Positions 1-5,593 of a stretch of 6,479 bases of DNA are shown one piece after another. Made by a program: the position numbers and the translations under genes. The stretch spans positions 1-6,479 of the forward strand of contig JBFXAM010000174.1 in the NCBI GenBank assembly GCA_050184295.1, given 5' to 3'. The notes under the pieces were generated by a model. The model did not search any database and was not told where the DNA came from. It saw nothing but the letters and a program-made list of their open reading frames with translations. Source of the stretch: JBFXAM01 sp050184295 (GTDB lineage Bacteria > Planctomycetota > Phycisphaerae > UBA1845 > Fen-1342). The first letter of the stretch is position 1; each line of letters opens with the position of its first letter.

Positions 1-1
1 G

Positions 2-1591
2 GCCGGCACGTACACGCCGGGCCCCCCCGGGGATGCCGTTTCGAGCTACGGGCTGCCCAGCGGCGTCGGCCTGTATGGTGGTTTCGCGGGCAACGAGACG
101 TCGCGCGCGCAACGCGACTGGGAGACGAATCGAGTGACGCTTTCCGGCGACGTCGGCCACGATGATTTCTACGGGACGCCGTGGCCGAACGGCTGGAACC
201 GCAATACCGCCAACAGCGGCCACGTTGTCGATGCCAGCGGTGCGGACGGCAGCGCGGTCATCGACGGATTCCACATTCTGGCGGGCGCCACAGGGCCCGC
301 CGGTACGCCCGCGGGCGATCCGCTGATGTTCGGCGGCGGCATTTACATTGTGAATGGCGACCCGACTGTGCGCAACTGCACGTTTCAATACAACATCGCC
401 GCGTTCGGCTCCGGTGGGGCGATCTACTGCCAGGATGCGTCGCCGACCATCACACATTGCGCGTTTGTGGACAACTATGTACACCTGGGGAACGGCGCGG
501 CGATCGCCGTCGTGGGGAACGCGGTCCCGTCGATCGCGGACTGCACGTTTCGCGGGAACATCGCCGTGGCAAACCGCGGCAACAGCGGGCAGGGGTCGGG
601 ACTCTCGATCAACTTCCTGACCGCTCCGCTGGCGATGACGGTTGAGCGCTGCGTATTCGAGTACAACGTCGCGCGCACGTTTTATTCATCCGGGGGCGTG
701 GAGATTGCGCGCGGCGGCGGCATCAGCAACTTCGGCGCGACGCTCAGCGTGCGCGACTGCATCTTCAAGAACAATTCTGCGAACGCCGGCGCAGGCATTC
801 AGACCTGGGATCCCGCGCTCATCGTGAATTGCCTGTTTCACCACAACACCGTGTACTCGCACGATTTCGGCGGCGGGAGCGATGGCGGCTACGGCGCCGG
901 CATCTGCATCTACTCGTTCCAGCCCGACATCGCGACGGTTGTGAATTGCACTGTCGTGAGCAACACCGGCGGCGAAGGCGTCGGTATGCAGTCGCTGGGG
1001 AGCGCCGGCTTCATCGTGCGCAACACGATCATCTGGGGCAACGTCGCAACCGGGCAGGATGTCGCCCCGCGCGATGCGGGCATTCGGGGCGACTACAGCG
1101 CGCAGTATTCCTGCGTGCAGGACCTCCTGACACCTGTGCCGGGCGAAGACCCACCTGACCCGGAGAATTACCCGGGCTGCATCGCCGTGGATCCGCGGCT
1201 GAAGGGCCCGAGCGATTTCCGGCTGGCGAACGACTCGCCCGCCATCGACGCCGGTCAGAACTCGGCGGTGCCCGCGGGCGTGCTCACCGACCTGGACGGC
1301 GCCAGCCGCTTCCTCGACATCGCGGAGGTCGTCGATACCGGCGATGGAGCGCCGCCCGTGGTTGACATGGGCGCCTACGAGAGGCGCCCGGCCGGGCTGC
1401 GTGGCGACCTGAATTGCGACGCGCTGGTCAACAACTTCGACATCGATCCCTTCGTGCTCGCACTCACCGACCCCGCGGCGTATGCCGCGGCCTACCCGGC
1501 GTGCGATGCGCTGAACGGCGACATGAACGGCGACGCCGCCGTGAACAACTTCGATATCGATCCGTTCGTCGCGCGTTTGAGCGCGCCGTAG
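2..1591 (+). CDS. Secreted right-handed beta-helix protein with choice-of-anchor-Q-like end and dockerin-like tail (5' partial)
   Basis: The frame is open from the left edge, so the N-terminus and any signal peptide lie outside; 529 residues are visible. A GTG at 134 could be mistaken for a start, but the preceding 44 codons read as protein of the same family: residues 23-43 contain LYGGFAGNETS and QRDWETN, typical of the segment ahead of the helix in Pmp-like/beta-helix proteins. Residues about 111-330 are degenerate parallel beta-helix turns, rich in Gly, Asn and Cys, with recurring NCTF, DCTF, RCVF and DCIF steps. Residues about 400-460 (SPAIDAG, then DMGAYE at 455-460) resemble the choice-of-anchor Q domain. 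A dockerin-like tail occupies 468-529. The family is exported and probably surface-associated; a carbohydrate-binding or adhesive role is possible, but no catalytic residues are evident. The next gene starts 120 bases downstream and has the same tail type. The fold is well supported; the function is unknown. Confidence 0.9.
   Translation, partial: AGTYTPGPPGDAVSSYGLPSGVGLYGGFAGNETSRAQRDWETNRVTLSGDVGHDDFYGTPWPNGWNRNTANSGHVVDASGADGSAVIDGFHILAGATGPAGTPAGDPLMFGGGIYIVNGDPTVRNCTFQYNIAAFGSGGAIYCQDASPTITHCAFVDNYVHLGNGAAIAVVGNAVPSIADCTFRGNIAVANRGNSGQGSGLSINFLTAPLAMTVERCVFEYNVARTFYSSGGVEIARGGGISNFGATLSVRDCIFKNNSANAGAGIQTWDPALIVNCLFHHNTVYSHDFGGGSDGGYGAGICIYSFQPDIATVVNCTVVSNTGGEGVGMQSLGSAGFIVRNTIIWGNVATGQDVAPRDAGIRGDYSAQYSCVQDLLTPVPGEDPPDPENYPGCIAVDPRLKGPSDFRLANDSPAIDAGQNSAVPAGVLTDLDGASRFLDIAEVVDTGDGAPPVVDMGAYERRPAGLRGDLNCDALVNNFDIDPFVLALTDPAAYAAAYPACDALNGDMNGDAAVNNFDIDPFVARLSAP
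1403..1588 (+). other. Dockerin-like paired EF-hand tail of the beta-helix protein
   Basis: Residues 468-529 of the partial protein contain two 12-residue calcium-loop-like segments, at 469-480 and 507-518. Ligand positions 1, 3, 5, 9 and 12 are Asp, Asn, Asp, Asn and Asp in both, matching the dockerin type I pattern. The Gly usual at loop position 6 is Ala in both loops. Each loop leads into NNFDIDPFV, encoded at 1430-1456 and 1544-1570, which is a 114-base period. Cys472 and Cys501 lie 29 residues apart and could form a disulphide that staples the module. Dockerins bind cohesins in cellulosomes; no cohesin is seen here, and in planctomycetes such tails are more plausibly a surface or sorting tag. 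That last point is inference. Confidence 0.8.
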
Positions 1592-1680
1592 CGGGTCGGC
1601 GACCGGCACGGGCGATGTCCTGCACGGCGCCCCCCGGGGCGTTCCACGCGGCGCAACGGCGCGTCGCGAGAGACTCTTGT

Positions 1681-1698
1681 GGATCGCAAGCGCGATCC
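1681..1698 (+). promoter_or_regulatory. Small stem-loop just ahead of the ribosome binding site
   Basis: A perfect 7-bp inverted repeat, GGATCGC (1681-1687) and GCGATCC (1692-1698), encloses the loop AAGC. It ends four bases before the AGGA that serves the ATG at 1712. It may be a 5'-leader structure that affects initiation, or chance in GC-rich DNA. Its position argues that translation begins after it and not at the in-frame GTG at 1679. Confidence 0.35.
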
Positions 1699-1702
1699 GG
1701 AA

Positions 1703-1706
1703 AGGA
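1703..1706 (+). promoter_or_regulatory. Ribosome binding site that fixes the start at 1712
   Basis: AGGA, within GGAAAGGA at 1699-1706, lies five bases ahead of the ATG at 1712. The upstream in-frame GTG at 1679 has no comparable site. It would also add eleven mostly charged residues (including Asp, Arg, Lys, Arg, Asp) before an otherwise normal signal peptide. Confidence 0.65.
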
Positions 1707-1711
1707 ATGGG

Positions 1712-2974
1712 ATGGACACGTTGCGATGGCGCCTTGCGGTACAGGGTGCGGCGATGCTGCTGGCGGCAGCGTGGCTGGCGGGCCCCGCGTGGGGCACGAC
1801 GATCATCGGTGGGCTTGGTAATTTCGATGTCCCGAACGAGACCGAGGACGAGTGCGACGAGTTCGAAATCGAGCTCGAAGGCGTCCATCCCGACGACGTC
1901 TATCACACGTACCGAAACCCGAACTACGGTTCGCCGACCATCACCGCGCTGCCCGGGAACATCGGCATCCGCGTGCACTACGCGCATCCAAGCCACTTCA
2001 CCCAACGCGGCACGATCGAGCACTTCGGGGTGTCGTTGCGCGATCGATCGGCCGTTACGGCGCAGCGATTCCGATGGCACACGGTCGTGCGCACACCACC
2101 GCCGCCGCTCGAGCTCCCGCTGATCTCGGCCGAGATTCTCTATACGCCCGGCGGGGTGATGATCCGCGAGACGGCCGAGAACCGCGATGAATACGGACGC
2201 GTGGTGTGGGTGCAGCGGCGCAAGACGCGCGCCCATCGCGAGGTCCAGCTCGAGGAGCTGATGACCCACGACCCGCTCATCGAAGGCGCGGACCCGATGG
2301 ACCTGGAGCCCGAGCGCCTGCTGCCCGGCGAGCCGATGATCCACGAAGACGACGCCCCCGGCGACGGTGAAATCGCCAGTTATGTCGTCGCGTACGAAGT
2401 GTTCGGCAACCGCCGCGTGTGGGCCGGCGGCGAATGGACCGACGCGCCCGGCCCCCTGCTCTCGACCATGATGGTCGCGTCGATCGCGGAGGGCTCGTCC
2501 TGTCCGAGCGAGTACCTGCCCGTCATCCTCAATGACCCGATGGACACCGCCGCGCCGCTCGATGGCGCCGCGTTTTTCGCCGGCAACGCGATGGGACCGG
2601 ACGCGTACGGCGAGCTGTTCTATCAGTGGCGCCACGAAGGCGTGGACATGCCCGGCGAAGACAATCCGATTCTTGGGATCGACCCGGTACGCATGTCCGA
2701 CGCGGGCGCGTACGAGCTCGTCGTCCGCAACGACTGCGGCCGCGTCTACAGCCACGTCGCGTATCTTACGATTCTTCCGACGCCCGGCGACATGAACTGC
2801 GATCTCGAAATCAACAACTTCGACATCGACCTGTTCGTGCTCGCGCTGACGGATCGCATGGGATACGAGGCGTCCCATCCGGATTGCAACATCGCGAACG
2901 CCGACACCAACCTGGACGGCGAGATCAACAACTTTGACATCGATCCGTTTGTCACGCTCGTGACCGGCGGGTGA
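1712..2974 (+). CDS. Secreted protein: unassigned N-terminal domain, Ig-like domain, dockerin-like tail
   Basis: 420 residues from the ATG at 1712. Residues 1-28 are a signal peptide: Arg5 and Arg7, a hydrophobic core around 13-23, and an AWG signal peptidase I site before Thr29. Residues about 29-150 include GNFDVPNETEDE, EFEIELEG, DDVYHTY, YGSPTIT and HFGVSLRD. From memory, this resembles a recurrent uncharacterised exported-protein domain with an NFDV...FEIELE...YG.P pattern. A Pro stretch (TPPPPLELP) and an acidic segment of uncertain fold follow, up to about 262. Residues 264-357 look like an Ig I-set domain: Cys264, YQWRHEG, then SDAGAYELVVRNDCG. The tail at 359-420 matches that of the preceding protein. 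No catalytic motif is visible. The protein is probably extracellular or surface-attached and may act in binding. It could share a transcript with the upstream gene, although the 120-base gap does not prove that. The hairpin at 3015-3054 lies 40 bases past its stop codon. Confidence 0.9.
   Translation: MDTLRWRLAVQGAAMLLAAAWLAGPAWGTTIIGGLGNFDVPNETEDECDEFEIELEGVHPDDVYHTYRNPNYGSPTITALPGNIGIRVHYAHPSHFTQRGTIEHFGVSLRDRSAVTAQRFRWHTVVRTPPPPLELPLISAEILYTPGGVMIRETAENRDEYGRVVWVQRRKTRAHREVQLEELMTHDPLIEGADPMDLEPERLLPGEPMIHEDDAPGDGEIASYVVAYEVFGNRRVWAGGEWTDAPGPLLSTMMVASIAEGSSCPSEYLPVILNDPMDTAAPLDGAAFFAGNAMGPDAYGELFYQWRHEGVDMPGEDNPILGIDPVRMSDAGAYELVVRNDCGRVYSHVAYLTILPTPGDMNCDLEINNFDIDLFVLALTDRMGYEASHPDCNIANADTNLDGEINNFDIDPFVTLVTGG
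2786..2971 (+). other. Dockerin-like paired EF-hand tail of the Ig-like protein
   Basis: Residues 359-420 hold two calcium-loop-like segments, at 360-371 (DMNCDLEINNFD) and 398-409 (DTNLDGEINNFD). The second keeps the canonical Gly at loop position 6; the first has Leu there. NNFDID is encoded at 2813 and 2927, the same 114-base period as in the preceding gene. Cys363 and Cys392 are again 29 residues apart. Nucleotide identity with the other copy is local only, so this is shared ancestry of a module and not a recent DNA duplication. Confidence 0.8.
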
Positions 2975-3014
2975 CGTCCGCGGGGTGCCGCGCGACGGTG
3001 TTTGCAGGCGCCGA

Positions 3015-3054
3015 TCACCGGAATGCCGCCCGCGTGGCGGCGTCATTCCGGTGA
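3015..3054 (+). terminator. Long terminator-like hairpin lacking a U-tract
   Basis: An 11-bp perfect inverted repeat, TCACCGGAATG (3015-3025) and CATTCCGGTGA (3044-3054), continues inward past one C/T mismatch through four more pairs (3027-3030 with 3039-3042). This gives a stem of about 16 positions and an 8-base loop. It sits between the stop of the Ig-like protein gene (2974) and the kinase. There is no T-run on either side, so it is not a classical intrinsic terminator. It could still end transcription, protect a 3' end, or act as a protein-binding palindrome. A weaker 5-bp stem lies at 2979-2992. Confidence 0.6.
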
Positions 3055-3100
3055 ACCCGGCCCGGTGCCGCGCGAGTCGCGTCGCGGCGCGACGCCCGAT

Positions 3101-3106
3101 TACAAT
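3101..3106 (+). promoter_or_regulatory. Candidate -10 element ahead of the kinase operon
   Basis: TACAAT differs from the sigma-70-type consensus TATAAT at one base and stands out in very GC-rich surroundings. It lies after the hairpin and about 105 bases before the preferred kinase start. No recognisable -35 lies 16-18 bases upstream (CGCGTC at 3078-3083), and no extended TG is present. The call therefore rests on the -10 match and position alone. Confidence 0.3.
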
Positions 3107-3211
3107 GGACACGCGTCGGCGAGGCGCGACAGCGGCGATTTGTCGAACGCTGACGGTGGGCAGGATGCGCCACCGAGCGTACTTCGTCCCGCCGACCCGG
3201 CTGGGACACGC

Positions 3212-4870
3212 GTGGCTGCCTCTTCTCATCGCGACTGGTCGCTCGCCGTCTTCCGCATCGGCAGTTGGGCTTGCTTGCTGGTCGCGCTCGCGACCGCCGC
3301 CGAGGTCGCCTGGCAGAACACGCGCGCCGCCGCATCCGAACGCGCCCAGGTCGACGTGCAGAACGAGCTGAAGCTGGCGGCGGCGCAGGACCGCGTCGCG
3401 AGCTATCTCGCGCAGGTGGGTCTGGCGCTTCGCACGATCAGCCTGCACGACGAGGTGCGCGCCGGACGGACCACGGCCCGCGACTACCTGCGGTCGGTGT
3501 TCGAGTCCCACTATCAACTCCACCAGCTCGCCGAGGTATACGTCGTCGAGCGCGGATTCGACGGCCGCCGCCGGCCGCTGATGACCTTTGAGATGGGGGA
3601 AGCCGGCCGGTCCGTCGAGGAGGTTCACTCGCCCGAGCGCGAGGCCCACGAGTACGCCGAACTCCAGACGCAGTTGGCGCGCTTTGCCGCGAATCCGAAG
3701 CACGACGACGCGCTGAGCGCCCCGCTCTCGCTGTGCGTCGGCGGGCCAGGCGTCATCTATTCCGTCCCGATCCGCAACGGCCCGGAGTTCGTCGGACTCG
3801 TCGCGGGGATGATCCCGCTTGACATCCTCGCGCAGCAGCTCGCCACCAGCGGCTTGCAGAGCGAGATCACGTTGATCGACGCCGACCGGCGCCCCATCGC
3901 CGGCTTCGGCCGCGGCGGCACAGACCGGCTGATCCCCGCCGAGCCCGCGGCTCGACACCTGCCGCTGAACGCCGCGGCTGCGCCGGGCTGGCGGCTCGTG
4001 CTGCACGAACGCGCCGGATCGGCGGCGTCGCCTTGGGCGCGTTGGCTCGCGCCGACGCTGATCGTGTTGCTCGGCGTCGCGGCGAGTGTGGTCTTCCGAA
4101 TCGCGCCGGTGCTGCTCGCGGCCCGGCGGGAGTCCGAGCGTCACCGTTGTCGAGAGGCCGAGCTGGCCCGGGTCGCCCGGCTCGTGACCGTGGGAGAACT
4201 GGGCGCCGGGCTGGCGCATGAACTCGCCCAGCCGCTCGCGGCGATTGCCACGCACGCGGAAGCGTCGCGGCGCATGCTGGCGCGCGGCGGTGAAACTCCG
4301 GAAGAGCTGATCACCGATCTCGACGAGATCAGCGCGCAGGCCCGGCGCGCCGGGCGGATCGTCGAGTTCCTGCGCGGGTTCGTGCGGCGCCGGGCGGCGG
4401 CGCCGGGCTTCGAAGACCTGAACGACGTCGTGGCGCAGGTGATCGACGTCCTGGACGCGGAGGCACGCCGTCGTCGGATCGTGCTGGACTTCGAGCCCGG
4501 CGCGATTCCAGCGGCGCGCTTCGAGCGGATCGGGATCGAGCAGGTGCTGACGAATCTGATCCGCAACGCGTTTGACGCCGTTGAGCCGATGCCCTCGATT
4601 CGTCGCACGGTGACCGTGCGCACCTGCGGCCAGCGCGATCCCACGCCGCGCGTCGTGTGCGAAGTCCGCGATCGCGGCGTCGGTGCGGACGGCGCGTCGC
4701 TGGAGCGCTTCTTCGAACCGTTCTACACGTCGCGGCCGGACGGGCTGGGGCTGGGCCTGGCGATCTGCCGTACGATCATCGAATCGCACGACGGCGAACT
4801 GACCGGCGCGGAGAACGCGGATGGCGGACTGACCATGCGATTCTGGATTCCGAGCGCGGGTGCGTCATGA
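3212..4870 (+). CDS. Membrane sensor histidine kinase with dCache-like sensor (FixL/TtrS/NtrB-type catalytic core)
   Basis: 552 residues from GTG 3212. Membrane segment 1 is about 11-33. Residues 34-275 form an extracytoplasmic sensor resembling a double-Cache domain, with a long first helix, VIYSVPI (181-187) and ITLIDADRRPIAG (219-231). Membrane segment 2 is about 278-300. A HisKA dimerisation domain carries His336 in AHELAQPLAAI. The HATPase domain has the N-box (Asn452 in NLIRNAFDA), G1 (DRGVG, 487-491), F-box (FFEPFYTSR, 500-508) and G2 (GLGLGL, 511-516). All key residues are present, so it should be active. It would autophosphorylate His336 and pass phosphate to the regulator encoded by the next gene, whose ATG overlaps its stop in ATGA. 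Start: the frame stays open to TTG 3002 and includes ATG 3023 and GTG 3065. However, that extension crosses the hairpin, is Arg/Pro-rich, and has 19 of 70 codons ending in A/T, against 6 of 62 after Trp9. GGGA at 3203-3206 is a weak ribosome site. The ligand cannot be predicted. Confidence 0.93.
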   Translation: MAASSHRDWSLAVFRIGSWACLLVALATAAEVAWQNTRAAASERAQVDVQNELKLAAAQDRVASYLAQVGLALRTISLHDEVRAGRTTARDYLRSVFESHYQLHQLAEVYVVERGFDGRRRPLMTFEMGEAGRSVEEVHSPEREAHEYAELQTQLARFAANPKHDDALSAPLSLCVGGPGVIYSVPIRNGPEFVGLVAGMIPLDILAQQLATSGLQSEITLIDADRRPIAGFGRGGTDRLIPAEPAARHLPLNAAAAPGWRLVLHERAGSAASPWARWLAPTLIVLLGVAASVVFRIAPVLLAARRESERHRCREAELARVARLVTVGELGAGLAHELAQPLAAIATHAEASRRMLARGGETPEELITDLDEISAQARRAGRIVEFLRGFVRRRAAAPGFEDLNDVVAQVIDVLDAEARRRRIVLDFEPGAIPAARFERIGIEQVLTNLIRNAFDAVEPMPSIRRTVTVRTCGQRDPTPRVVCEVRDRGVGADGASLERFFEPFYTSRPDGLGLGLAICRTIIESHDGELTGAENADGGLTMRFWIPSAGAS

Positions 4871-5511
4871 GCGCGGGGGAGATCGTTCATGTCGTGGACG
4901 ATGACGCCGCGGTCCGCCGCGCGTTGCTGCGCCTGCTCGAGTCGGCGGGGTTCGCCGTAGAGGCGTACGCGAGCGCCGAGGCGTTCCTCGATCGTTTTCG
5001 GCGCGATCACGCCGCTTGCGTCGTGCTCGATCTGCGCATGCCCGGAATGCACGGGCTCGAACTTCAGGAACGGCTCGTATGCCTCGATCCGCCGCCGCCC
5101 ATTATCGTCATTTCCGCGAACGCCGACGTCGCGAGCGCCATTCGCGCGATGCGCGGCGGCGCGATCGACTTTCTGCCGAAGCCGTACGATCCGGCGGTGT
5201 TGCTGGATCGCGTGCGTGACGCGCTCGGGCGAGACGTGCAGCGGCGGACCCGCGACGCGCGCCGCTCCGTTGCCTGCGCGGCACTCGCCCGACTCACGCC
5301 GCGCGAGCATGAGGTTCTCGCGCACCTGGTCCGCGGGAGCGCTCCGAAGGAAACCGCCGCGGCGCTTGGGCTGAGCCGCAAGACCGTCGACGTGCATCGC
5401 GGACACATCCTGATGAAGCTGGGCGTCGCGTCGGTGGCGGAGGTTGTGCAGCTCTACCTGAGCGCGCAGTCCGACGCCGATCCGCCGCACGCCGGCGGCG
5501 CCGACGGTTAG
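4867..5511 (+). CDS. FixJ-type response regulator (receiver plus LuxR-type HTH)
   Basis: 214 residues, normal for the FixJ/TtrR/StyR class. The receiver domain (about 5-120) has the acidic pocket Asp11-Asp12, phosphoacceptor Asp55 in VVLDLRMPGMHG, Ser83 at the switch position in IISVISAN-like context (IIVISANADV), and Lys105 in FLPKPYDP. An Arg-rich linker (about 125-140) leads to a GerE/LuxR DNA-binding domain at about 142-200: LTPREHEVL, GLSRKTVDVHRGHI, MKLGV. The start ATG overlaps the kinase stop by four bases, implying translational coupling; there is only a weak purine-rich ribosome site. HELxQPL kinases and FixJ-like regulators commonly pair, so this is very likely the cognate transcription factor of the upstream kinase. 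Phosphorylation would be expected to promote dimerisation and DNA binding. Its target genes are unknown, and I saw no convincing operator in the window. Confidence 0.95.
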   Translation: MSAGEIVHVVDDDAAVRRALLRLLESAGFAVEAYASAEAFLDRFRRDHAACVVLDLRMPGMHGLELQERLVCLDPPPPIIVISANADVASAIRAMRGGAIDFLPKPYDPAVLLDRVRDALGRDVQRRTRDARRSVACAALARLTPREHEVLAHLVRGSAPKETAAALGLSRKTVDVHRGHILMKLGVASVAEVVQLYLSAQSDADPPHAGGADG

Positions 5512-5580
5512 TCCGCGGCATCGCGCGGGTCCGCGGCGCTCGCACGAGCTGCCGGAGCGGTCGCGCGGTGCGCCGCACGT

Positions 5581-5586
5581 GGAGAG
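5581..5586 (+). promoter_or_regulatory. Ribosome binding site of the second kinase
   Basis: GGAGAG lies seven bases ahead of the ATG at 5594, the clearest Shine-Dalgarno-like site in the window. It supports independent initiation of this gene, in contrast to the coupled start of the regulator gene upstream. Confidence 0.7.
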
Positions 5587-5593
5587 TTCCATC

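Noticed and set aside
1628..1643. GC-rich stem CGCCC/GGGCG followed by TT, between the first two genes
   Set aside because: The stem is only five base pairs with two T residues after it, too weak to call a terminator.
1679..1711. GTG 1679 as start of the Ig-like protein
   Set aside because: It would place charged residues before a normal signal peptide and put the stem-loop and the ribosome site inside the coding region; ATG 1712 has a well-spaced AGGA.
1403..2971. Cellulosome component interpretation of the dockerin-like tails
   Set aside because: No cohesin, glycoside hydrolase or carbohydrate-binding catalytic module is visible, and loop position 6 Gly is replaced in three of the four loops.
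686..4789. A 1,367-codon open frame on the minus strand spanning three + strand genes
   Set aside because: It lies opposite convincing genes with clear domains. Its translation is Arg/His/Asp-rich with no recognisable domain, and long antisense frames are expected where third positions are strongly G/C. Its crossing of both intergenic gaps without a stop is unusual but not enough to support it.
3212..5511. Naming the first kinase and regulator fixL and fixJ
   Set aside because: The regulator and catalytic core resemble that class, but the kinase lacks a haem-binding PAS domain and has a dCache-like sensor instead, so oxygen sensing is not supported.
5511..5537. 9-bp direct repeat GTCCGCGGC at 5511-5519 and 5529-5537 after the regulator gene
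   Set aside because: Two short GC-rich copies 18 bases apart could mark a regulator site, but the first overlaps the stop codon, there is no third copy, and chance is likely in this composition.
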